Assembly: GCA_031292735.1 (NCBI GenBank) | Contig: JARLGP010000076.1 | Location: 1 to 9,504, forward strand | DNA from: Holophaga sp. | GTDB taxonomy: Bacteria; Acidobacteriota; Holophagae; Holophagales; Holophagaceae | DNA length: 9,504 bases | Direction: 5' to 3' | Position numbers and translations under genes: made by a program | Notes under the pieces: model-generated | What the model saw: only the letters and a program-made list of their open reading frames with translations | What the model was told of the DNA's origin: nothing | The model's database searches: none | Shown here: piece by piece, positions 1-5,115 of the stretch | Numbering within the stretch: the first letter of the stretch is position 1 | Layout: each line of letters starts with the position of its first letter

Positions 1-1
1 G

Positions 2-646
2 GGCGCGCTGGGCATGATCTTCGGCATCGGCTTCATCACGCGCCGCACCAACCTCTCCTCGGACACCGCCATCGGCCTGCTGTTCCTGGGCATGCTGGCC
101 CTGGGCGTGGCCATCGTCTCCCGCTCGCACGCCTTTTCCGGAGACCTGGTGCGCATCCTGTTCGGCGAGATCCTGGGCATCCGCACCGGCGAAATGGTGG
201 CCCAGCTGCTGGCCACCCTGGTCATCGGCGTCCTGGCCCTGGTCTGCCACCGGCCCTTCCTGCTGCTCTGCTTCAGCCCCGAGCAGGCCGAGGTGTCCGG
301 CTTCCCGCCCCGGCGCTACCACGCCATCATGCTGGCGCTCATCGCCCTGACCGTGGTGGTGTCGTTCCGCACGGTGGGCACGCTGCTGGTGTTCGGCATG
401 CTGCTGGCCCCGGCCGCGTCGGCCGCCCTGTTTTCCCGCAAGATCACCACCATGATCCTGACCGCCTCGGGCATCGGCGCCGGCTCGGTCTACCTGGGCC
501 TGCTGGCCAGCTACCATTTCAACCTGGCCGCCGGCGCCGCCATCACCCTGGCCGCGTCCATCGTCTTCTTCCTGCTGCTGTGGGTCCGGCAGCTGCTGCC
601 GGCCAGCCCGGCCCGGCCCCGGATGGCCCAGGGAGCCCGGCCATGA
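2..646 (+). CDS. Metal ABC transporter permease, ABC-3 family (5' truncated)
   Basis: This is the C-terminal part of an inner-membrane permease that moves a divalent metal, probably zinc or manganese, in a binding-protein-dependent ABC importer. The reading frame is open from the first bases of the window, so the true start lies outside it and the ATG at 14 is internal. About 214 residues are visible, mostly strongly hydrophobic segments. Family hallmarks are the RRT-LS-DTAIG stretch followed by a helix near the beginning, and the block SFRTVGTLLVFGMLLAPAA in the middle, typical of ZnuB/MntB/AztB permeases. The last helix (about SIVFFLLLWV) is followed by a short Pro/Arg-rich cytoplasmic tail. 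The stop overlaps the start of the ATPase gene by four bases (ATGA), indicating translational coupling. The metal cannot be assigned because the binding protein is not in view. Confidence in the family is high. Confidence 0.93.
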   Translation, partial: GALGMIFGIGFITRRTNLSSDTAIGLLFLGMLALGVAIVSRSHAFSGDLVRILFGEILGIRTGEMVAQLLATLVIGVLALVCHRPFLLLCFSPEQAEVSGFPPRRYHAIMLALIALTVVVSFRTVGTLLVFGMLLAPAASAALFSRKITTMILTASGIGAGSVYLGLLASYHFNLAAGAAITLAASIVFFLLLWVRQLLPASPARPRMAQGARP

Positions 647-1410
647 CCGCCGTCCTCGCCAGCCAGCTGTGCGTCGGCCACCAGGGCGAGACCGTGGTGG
701 CGGACCTGAACTTCCGCCTGGAGCCGGGCCAGGTGCTGGCCCTGGTGGGCTCCAACGGCTCGGGCAAGACCACCCTGCTCAAGACCATCGCCGGACTGCT
801 GCCCCCCGTGTCCGGCGCCCTGGAGGTGCTCGGCCCGGGGCCGCGCCGGCCCGGCGGCATCGCCTACATGGGCCAGTTCCACCCCTCCAGCTTCATGCTG
901 CCGCTGCGGGTCCACGACGTGGTGCGCATGGCCCGCTACGCCGCCCACGGCCTGTTCGGCCGTATGAACGCCGCCGATGAGCAGGCGGTCCAGGAGGCCA
1001 TGGCCACCCTGGGGGTGCTGGACCTGGCCGAGGCGCCGCTGAACGCCCTGTCCGGCGGCCAGCCCCAGCGGGTGTTCCTGGCCCAGGCCTTCGCCCGGGA
1101 CGCCGGCCTAGTGCTGCTGGACGAGCCCGCTGCCAATCTGGACGCCGGCGCCCGGACCATCTACCGGAAGCGGGTCCGGCAGCTGAGCGATGCCGGCTGC
1201 TCGATCATCATCGCCACCCACGACATCGACGAGGCCGCCGAGTGCGACACCACGATGCTACTGGCGCACCGGGTGGTGGCCTTCGGCCCCAGCGCCGAGA
1301 TCCTCACCCAGGAGGCCCTGCTGGCCACCTTCGGCATGGTCGGCAAGTACCGGGAGGGCGGCATCGTCATCGTCGAACGGGAACACGGCCACGAAGACTG
1401 CGAGCATTGA
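643..1410 (+). CDS. Metal ABC transporter ATP-binding protein
   Basis: This 255-residue ATPase is the cytoplasmic motor of the metal importer whose permease lies just upstream. It shows Walker A GSNGSGKTT (36-44), Q-loop Gln78, signature LSGGQPQRV (136-144), Walker B LVLLDEP (156-162), a D-loop at 165-167 and the H-loop His193 in ATHD. All catalytic elements are intact. The signature reads SGGQPQR where most family members have SGGQ.QR with a charged or other residue. I chose the ATG at 643 because it overlaps the permease stop (ATGA) and fits the usual length near 250. A reading frame open back to 580 would add 21 Pro/Ala-rich residues inside the permease gene. The C-terminus is rich in His, Glu and Cys (EHGHEDCEH), a plausible metal-touching tail. 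Overall it resembles ZnuC/MntA/AztA; the exact subgroup is not certain. Confidence 0.95.
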   Translation: MTAVLASQLCVGHQGETVVADLNFRLEPGQVLALVGSNGSGKTTLLKTIAGLLPPVSGALEVLGPGPRRPGGIAYMGQFHPSSFMLPLRVHDVVRMARYAAHGLFGRMNAADEQAVQEAMATLGVLDLAEAPLNALSGGQPQRVFLAQAFARDAGLVLLDEPAANLDAGARTIYRKRVRQLSDAGCSIIIATHDIDEAAECDTTMLLAHRVVAFGPSAEILTQEALLATFGMVGKYREGGIVIVEREHGHEDCEH

Positions 1411-1411
1411 C

Positions 1412-1426
1412 CTAGTAGATAGATTC
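1412..1426 (+). repeat. Left arm of a 15-bp outer inverted repeat
   Basis: The sequence CTAGTAGATAGATTC begins two bases after the ATPase stop codon. It is the reverse complement of 3351-3365 with one mismatch (14/15). A TA dinucleotide sits at 1413-1414 and its counterpart at 3363-3364, which matches the TA target preference of IS630/Tc1-mariner elements. It also coincides with a switch from GC-rich coding sequence to AT-rich sequence. It may be a mobile-element end, but a chance match is not excluded. Confidence 0.5.
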
Positions 1427-1444
1427 CAAAATATAATTGCATAA

Positions 1445-1486
1445 AACCTCCGATGACCTACGCTTATAGGTAGGTCATCGGAGGTT
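1445..1486 (+). promoter_or_regulatory. Perfect 17-bp stem-loop masking the transposase ribosome binding site
   Basis: Bases 1445-1461 and 1470-1486 are perfect reverse complements (17 bp) around an 8-base loop GCTTATAG. The right arm contains the Shine-Dalgarno GGAGG (1480-1484), four bases before the transposase ATG at 1489. In any transcript reading in from the metal-transporter operon, the hairpin would form and hide the ribosome binding site. A transcript starting inside the loop or right arm would lack it. Such masking of transposase starts is known in IS10 and IS50; its operation here is inference from the sequence. Confidence 0.75.
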
Positions 1487-1488
1487 CC

Positions 1489-2686
1489 ATGGGACGTACA
1501 CCCATACGGGCCAAGCTGGTTCTCGATACAGAAGCAAGGTCCAAACTTGAAACCATTGCGAAATCCAGGACAGAAGGGCAGGCCCGCATCGAGAGGGCCA
1601 AGGTCCTGCTGGCCTACCACGCAGGGGAGCGGGTAACGGCCTTAGCCGAAGCCTTCCAGACGAATCGCCCGAAGATCGAGCGGATCCTCAACCGGGCGCT
1701 TGAAATGGGCGCCCTGGCTTCGCTGGAAGACCGTCCCGGTCGTGGGCGCAAGCCTGAGATCACGGCAGAAGCGCGGGCTTGGCTCATGGCTGTAGCCTGT
1801 ACGAAGCCTGTCGACCTGGGCTACCCCGAAGAACTCTGGACAACCCGGATTCTGGCGCTCCACGCCAGAAAACACGGACCTGAAGCCGGGCATCCCTGCC
1901 TGGCCATGCTCGGGCGGGGCACCGTCTCCAAGTTGCTCACCGGCGCCGAGCTTCGGCCTCACAGGATCGAGTATTACCTGGAGCGGCGCGACCCCGAATT
2001 CGACACCAAGATGGCCCAGATCCTGATGGTCTATCGGGAGGTCCAGGTCCTGCAGGAAAAGCTCCAAAGTGGCGACAAGGCCGAGACGGATGAGGGCCAG
2101 TTGATGGCGATCCTGTCTTTGGACGAGAAGCCCGGGATTCAGGCCATTGGCAAAGTGGCACCTGACCTTCCGCCTGTGCCTGGGAAGCATCCGTCCAATG
2201 GCCGGGACTATGAATACAAACGGCATGGTACCTTGAGCCTCCTGGCGGGCCTGGACCTGCTGACCGGGAAGGTTCACGCCTGCATCGAAGAGCGCCATCG
2301 CAGTCTGGAATTCACGAAGCTGCTCGAGCAGATCCACCAAGCCTACAGCGCTGAAACTCGCATTCTCATTGTATTGTCCTTAGACGCCCTTGTCTGCGCA
2401 GCAGGCACGGGTGGACAACCATTCAGCCCACATCTCGAAGGAAACCCAGGCCTACCTCAAGACGCGGCCCAACCGATTCGAGTTCGTGTTCACGCCCAAA
2501 CACGGGTCCTGGTTGAACCTGGTGGAAGTCTTTTTCGCCAAGATGACCAAGACCATCCTCAGGGGGATTCGGGTGGACTCGAAGGCTGAACTGAAGGCCC
2601 GGATTATGCACTACCTCCAGGACCTCAATGCCGATCCGGTCGTATTCAGGTGGCGCTACAAACTTGAAGAAGAGTCGGTTTCATAG
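1489..2686 (+). pseudogene. IS630-family transposase, disrupted by a 37-base frameshifting insertion
   Basis: This is a DDE transposase in two frames. The first part (1489-2376, 296 residues) has an N-terminal helix-turn-helix region (about 15-75), an Arg/Gly linker (GRGRKPE) and the first catalytic Asp212 in SLDEKPGIQA. The second part (2414-2683, 90 residues) starts at the second catalytic Asp in DNHSAH, continues to the catalytic Glu (codon 2525-2527) in GSWLNLVEVFF, and ends at TAG 2684-2686. Between them lie 37 extra bases (2377-2413) that shift the frame by +1. Without them, RILIVL would join directly to DNHSAH, giving about 386 residues. The first frame otherwise runs on to 2589 as unrelated sequence. 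A stop at 2381-2383 in the second frame means a ribosomal shift would have to occur after it, and no slippery motif is evident. I call it inactive; programmed frameshifting is less likely. Confidence 0.85.
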
Positions 2687-2715
2687 GCGGCTCCTTTCTT
2701 TTATCAGCTTTTTTT

Positions 2716-2744
2716 ATCCCCGTTCATCACTGTTCATCCCCGGC
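2716..2744 (+). repeat. Left arm of a perfect 29-bp inverted repeat around the GxxExxY gene
   Basis: This 29-base segment is the exact reverse complement of 3239-3267. It is itself built of two GTTCATC units (2722-2728 and 2732-2738) with a 10-base period, flanked by CCCC runs. It is preceded by a T-rich stretch (2709-2715). Together with its partner it encloses only the GxxExxY gene. A 10-bp palindrome, CCAGCGCTGG, follows at 2748-2757. Confidence 0.9.
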
Positions 2745-2774
2745 AAACCAGCGCTGGATATACCGGAAGGCTGG

Positions 2775-3191
2775 CTATTGGACGTCCTTCACGTCCAGTT
2801 CCACATCCCCGGTCGCCGCCGCACGGGTCATCCCCAGCCTCCGGACCTGGATCTTTGCTCTGCCGAAGTTGACCAGGAGGCAGGTCACCAGTCGGGTCCC
2901 CCTCATGTAGTTGAGGCACTGGGCCACATCAGCATTACCAAGCGCCTGGCTGGCCTTCACCTCCACCAGGATACGTCCTTCGACGAGGAGATCGGCTTCA
3001 TAATTGCCGACATTGACGCCATCGTAGAAAACCTCGATGCCCTGCTGCTGAACCACATTGAGCTTGGCTTTCCGTAACTCGTGGGCAAGTGCATTCTCGT
3101 AGACCTTCTCCAGGAAACCAGGGCCCAGTTCGTTGGCCACCCGGAAGCAGCAGCCGATGATGAGTTCGGTGAGTGGATCCTGGATCGCCAT
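2775..3191 (-). CDS. GxxExxY family protein (PD-(D/E)XK nuclease-like)
   Basis: This 138-residue protein carries the family-defining motif G25-F-L-E28-K-V-Y31 in GPGFLEKVYENAL. Its core has a nuclease-like pattern, Asp67 in YEADLLVEG followed by Glu77-Val-Lys79 in LVEVKA, fitting the D...ExK site of PD-(D/E)XK folds. No membrane segments or signal peptide are visible. The function of the family is not established; DNA cleavage is inference from the fold motif. The start at 3189-3191 has a good Shine-Dalgarno (GGGGGAG) six bases upstream, partly formed by a short copy of the surrounding repeat (3201-3210). The gene points against all its neighbours and is the only gene inside the 29-bp inverted repeats, so it looks like a self-contained mobile or parasitic cassette. 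The last 18 or so residues (after RRLGM) look less conserved in character than the core. The reading frame is intact. Confidence 0.88.
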   Translation of the reverse strand: MAIQDPLTELIIGCCFRVANELGPGFLEKVYENALAHELRKAKLNVVQQQGIEVFYDGVNVGNYEADLLVEGRILVEVKASQALGNADVAQCLNYMRGTRLVTCLLVNFGRAKIQVRRLGMTRAAATGDVELDVKDVQ

Positions 3192-3238
3192 GACGTTCTC
3201 CCCCGTTCATATCTGCCGGCACACCCGAAGAAGGTTCA

Positions 3239-3267
3239 GCCGGGGATGAACAGTGATGAACGGGGAT
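3239..3267 (+). repeat. Right arm of the perfect 29-bp inverted repeat
   Basis: It is the exact reverse complement of 2716-2744, starting GCCGGGGATG and ending ACGGGGAT. The two arms are about 490 bases apart and frame the GxxExxY gene plus short flanks. A third, partial copy of the unit (CCCCGTTCAT) lies at 3201-3210 directly upstream of that gene, oriented like the left arm. Confidence 0.9.
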
Positions 3268-3295
3268 GGAAAATGGATAAAAACTGAAATGATAT

Positions 3296-3325
3296 AACCA
3301 AGCCGTTATGGCACGGCTGAAGGTT
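3296..3325 (+). other. Small two-step hairpin next to the repeat cassette
   Basis: AGCCGT (3301-3306) pairs with ACGGCT (3313-3318) around a six-base loop. An outer AACC (3296-3299) pairs with GGTT (3322-3325) across a small asymmetric bulge. It is not followed by a T-run on the plus strand. On the minus strand the downstream sequence is AT-rich with a run of five Ts about 12 bases on, so it is at best a weak terminator. It may instead be part of a mobile-element end. Confidence 0.35.
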
Positions 3326-3350
3326 GGAACCGAAAAGAAATGTTATTTGA

Positions 3351-3365
3351 GAATCGATCTACTAG
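3351..3365 (+). repeat. Right arm of the 15-bp outer inverted repeat
   Basis: GAATCGATCTACTAG is the reverse complement of 1412-1426 except for one base. TA at 3363-3364 mirrors TA at 1413-1414. It is followed at once by a 14-bp palindrome, TACCAA-GT-TTGGTA (3366-3379). Together with the AT-rich context, this marks the likely right border of the accessory insert. No obvious longer target duplication is visible outside the pair. Confidence 0.5.
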
Positions 3366-3975
3366 TACCAAGTTTGGTAAATTGCTTTAATCAATAACAG
3401 GATCGATGTTTGCCATATCGGATGCGGCCAGTGCGACGGGACAGTCAAGTCTCGGCCGCGTGCAGACATGCAAGGTCGAGGTACCTGAAGCAAAAAGCCC
3501 AACGCGGAGGCACGGAGAACCCATGGAGGCGCGGAGGAAGCAGGTGGTTGCCGGGGGCCTCGGCCCGATCGAAAGCCGCTGATCACCGCCCACACCTGAT
3601 CCCCTCCGCGCCTCAAGTCCTTGCTCCGGGCCTCCGCGTTGAGCTTTTCGCCCCAGACGCCGAAACGAACGGAGAAGCGACGGAGGCCAACCAACCACTC
3701 GCCACTGGACAAGATGAAGCCCTGCGGGAGTCGGCTGCTCCCCCGGTGAAACTTTTCCGGTCGGGCCTGCATAGCTGGATGGACACCCGCAAGGTGGGGG
3801 GAATGCCAGAGGGGCCTTCCTTCTCGGCTTGGGCGTGTCGTTTCCGCCGAAGCGCCGGTGACCCGGTCGGTCCGTGGGTGCCATGGGTCGCCGGTTGACC
3901 AGGGTGCGCGTTGCATCCCTGGTGTCTCTCACGTCTCTCGGGCAACCTGCAACCTTTTCGCGCTGGGAGAACACC
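3366..3975. other. Gene-free region upstream of the double-glycine peptide
   Basis: No convincing gene is seen in this stretch of about 600 bases. The open frames here have repeat-like, Arg/Pro-rich translations, lack recognisable domains and run through the inverted repeat. Contents are a palindrome at 3366-3379 (TACCAA/TTGGTA), an AT-rich patch to about 3410, a large imperfect inverted repeat (3492-3648), a small stem GGGAG/CTCCC (3726-3730 with 3738-3742), and a GC-rich leader with several direct CTCTC-type motifs near 3926-3940 before the ribosome binding site of the peptide gene. A promoter for the downstream genes must lie here or further up, but I cannot point to clear -35/-10 boxes. 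Confidence 0.5.
3492..3648 (+). repeat. Imperfect 46-bp inverted repeat (AACGCGGAGGC type)
   Basis: The arms 3492-3537 and 3603-3648 match as reverse complements over most of their length. Two blocks are perfect: AACGCGGAGGC (3501-3511) with 3630-3640, and AGGCGCGGAGG (3527-3537) with 3603-3613. Inside, CAGGTG (3541-3546) pairs with CACCTG (3593-3598), extending the stem inward. The roughly 65-base centre has no recognised content. As RNA or cruciform DNA this would be a large hairpin. Each arm also repeats a CGGAGG word. A short echo, CCAACGCGGAG, recurs at 4278-4288. It resembles a dispersed intergenic repeat or a decayed miniature element; no transposase accompanies it. Confidence 0.8.
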
Positions 3976-4275
3976 ATGTCGGTCATCCGGACACTTCAAG
4001 ACCACGAACTGGGCTTCGTGACAGGTGGGGGTGGCGTCGCGAGCAAGATCGACGATCTGGCTGGCGATGTCAGCAAGGCGCTGGGCCGGAAGGGCGAGCC
4101 GTTCCTCGGCCGGGATCTGGTCGAGTGGGGCACCGCGGCCGGGGTCACGGTTGCCACCGGCGGCAACCTCGTTCATGGCATTACAGCGCAGCAAGCTGTT
4201 CGCCTTGCATATGACTACGACCGGAAAACCGGGCTGTGCGGCAAATCCGAGGGCGGTGGCAGGCGTCACCGCTAG
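3976..4275 (+). CDS. Small protein with double-glycine (bacteriocin-type) leader
   Basis: This 99-residue protein starts at ATG 3976, five bases after a GGGAGA ribosome binding site (3965-3970). Longer open versions from 3858-3874 lack such a site. The N-terminus MSVIRTLQDHELGFVTGG fits the double-glycine leader consensus (L-S-x-x-E-L-x-x-I/V-x-G-G): Leu7 at -12, Glu11-Leu12 at -8/-7, Val15 at -4 and Gly17-Gly18 at -2/-1. Four glycines follow in a row (17-20), so the exact cut is ambiguous. Such leaders are known to be cleaved by C39 peptidases during export of class II bacteriocins and related peptides. The core of about 81 residues holds a GxxxG motif (52-56), a Gly-rich middle, one cysteine (Cys88) and a basic end GGGRRHR. 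No C39 exporter or immunity gene is recognised nearby. A beta-barrel-type gene follows 96 bases later. Leader reading is fairly sure; bacteriocin function is not. Confidence 0.72.
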   Translation: MSVIRTLQDHELGFVTGGGGVASKIDDLAGDVSKALGRKGEPFLGRDLVEWGTAAGVTVATGGNLVHGITAQQAVRLAYDYDRKTGLCGKSEGGGRRHR

Positions 4276-4371
4276 GCCAACGCGGAGACCTGGGCCGGAC
4301 CGGGCACCCATCTCCCCGGCAACCCCTGCTGCCCCTTTTCCATGACCCCTGGGCTTTGGAAAGGATCGATC

Positions 4372-4974
4372 ATGGATTGGAAACCGTTTGTCATCCTGAT
4401 TTTGCTGCGCTCCGCCATGCTCGCCGATGACAGGCCGGTGAACGCATGGCGGATGGGCTGGGAGGCCGTGCTGGTTCAACCGACCGGCTCCTTGAACGCC
4501 TTTTCCGGCGCGTTGAGCCCGGGGTTGGGCGTGCTCGCCGAGCGCAGGGTGGGCGAGTCCAGCGGGATCCAGACCACGCTCAGCTATGTGAAGTACAACA
4601 ACAGTCACCTGCCTGGGCTTCCGGAGGACGGGCAAAGCTGGACCCGGCTCCAATCCGTGGGATGCATGGTCAACTTCGTCCACCGCCTGCCCCTTGCGTC
4701 GCGGCGCAGGCCTTTCCTGTTGGCCGGCGTGGGGGTCCGGAACCTGTGGGGAAGCACCGGCTTCCCCGCCGATATGGCGCCGGCGGGCCTGGGTGGCAAC
4801 CCGGTGCTGGGCGAGCAGCGCATCAGCTACGGCACCGGCCTGAAAGTGGCCTGCCAAGTGGGCATCGGCTGTGAGTTCGACCCGGCGTGGCGGGTTTCGG
4901 CGCGCTACCAGGTGAGCCGTTCCGTGGGCCACACCCTGCCTACGGTGGAACTGGGCATCGGCAGGCGCTTCTAA
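4372..4974 (+). CDS. Outer-membrane beta-barrel-like protein, function unknown
   Basis: This 200-residue protein begins with a signal-peptide-like stretch, MDWKPFVILILLRSAMLA followed by DD. The rest consists of alternating polar/hydrophobic segments rich in Gly, Arg and aromatic residues, ending in ELGIGRRF; a terminal Phe is the usual outer-membrane barrel signal. Recognisable strand-like pieces include RPFLLAGVGVRNLWG and WRVSARYQVSRSVGH. I prefer the ATG at 4372 because AAGGA (4361-4365) sits six bases before it. The in-frame ATG at 4342 would put ten residues before the signal peptide and lacks a comparable site. The protein is about the size of 8-stranded barrels. It lies 96 bases after the double-glycine peptide gene on the same strand and could be co-transcribed, but no shared function is shown. 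I do not recognise a specific family. Confidence 0.75.
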   Translation: MDWKPFVILILLRSAMLADDRPVNAWRMGWEAVLVQPTGSLNAFSGALSPGLGVLAERRVGESSGIQTTLSYVKYNNSHLPGLPEDGQSWTRLQSVGCMVNFVHRLPLASRRRPFLLAGVGVRNLWGSTGFPADMAPAGLGGNPVLGEQRISYGTGLKVACQVGIGCEFDPAWRVSARYQVSRSVGHTLPTVELGIGRRF

Positions 4975-5051
4975 AGCGGCGGAATAAACCTCCAGGTGGA
5001 CTGTCCTGGCAGACGGCGCCCGCCCGGGTGGAGGGTCGAAGGTCTGGACTA

Positions 5052-5096
5052 AATCAATCGGTTGATTAATACTCAAAACTTGATCAATCGTTTGAT
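5052..5096 (+). promoter_or_regulatory. Twin palindromic operators upstream of the TetR gene
   Basis: Two near-identical palindromes are present: AATCAA-TCGG-TTGATT (5052-5067) and ATCAA-TCGT-TTGAT (5083-5096). They share the core ATCAATCGKTTGAT, and their centres are exactly 30 bp apart, about three helical turns, so two dimers would sit on the same DNA face. They lie 20-64 bases before the TetR ATG at 5116, in an AT-rich patch within otherwise GC-rich DNA, where the promoter must also be. TTAATA (5066-5071) is a possible -10 box but lacks a clear -35. Binding by the adjacent TetR protein is inference from position and symmetry. Confidence 0.78.
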
Positions 5097-5115
5097 TGTC
5101 TGTTCGAGGCCCCGC

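Larger units (their letters stand above)
1413..3364 (+). mobile_element. Putative insert: degenerate IS630-family element plus GxxExxY cassette
   Basis: An IS630-family transposase reading frame (1489-2686) and a repeat-bounded GxxExxY cassette (2716-3267) lie between two outer inverted repeats flanked by TA. The content differs from both neighbours: the edges are AT-rich and codon use in the transposase is less G/C-biased. Two readings are possible. Either the IS630 element ends at the outer repeats and carries, or was invaded by, the cassette. Or the IS alone runs from roughly 1442 to 2690, with weak ends (ATAAAACCTCC on the left against ATGAAACCGAC read inward from the right, 8 of 11) and TA at 1442-1443 and 2684-2685. 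The presence of an IS630-type element is solid; its exact borders are inference. Confidence 0.55.

Noticed and set aside
2377..2413. Programmed ribosomal frameshift in the transposase
   Set aside because: No slippery heptamer or clear +1 site is seen, and a stop at 2381-2383 narrows the window. An insertion explains the data more simply, though comparison with related IS copies could reverse this.
2390..2686. Separate small gene starting at TTG 2390
   Set aside because: The protein is the C-terminal catalytic part of the transposase, and its first eight residues come from the 37-base insertion. It is a fragment, not an independent gene.
2628..3077. Plus-strand open frame over the left repeat arm and GxxExxY gene
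   Set aside because: It overlaps the transposase end and is antisense to the GxxExxY gene, whose motifs are clear on the minus strand.
2716..3267. CRISPR-like array from the repeated GTTCATC units
   Set aside because: The main copies are inverted rather than direct, the units are short, and there are no regular spacers or cas genes.
3701..3760. Cobalamin riboswitch suggested by GCCACTG at 3701-3707
   Set aside because: The B12-box consensus and the rest of the conserved core are absent, and the downstream gene is not a cobalamin-related gene.
3410..3898. Plus-strand open frame across the inverted repeat
   Set aside because: The translation follows the repeat (Arg/Gly/Trp-rich) and has no domain or good start site.
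4992..5009. CCAGG/CCTGG stem after the barrel gene as a terminator
   Set aside because: Only five base pairs with an eight-base loop and no T-run; too weak to call.
5062..5115. Earlier TTG start for the TetR gene
   Set aside because: It would begin inside the first operator and add a non-family N-terminus; ATG 5116 fits TetR architecture.
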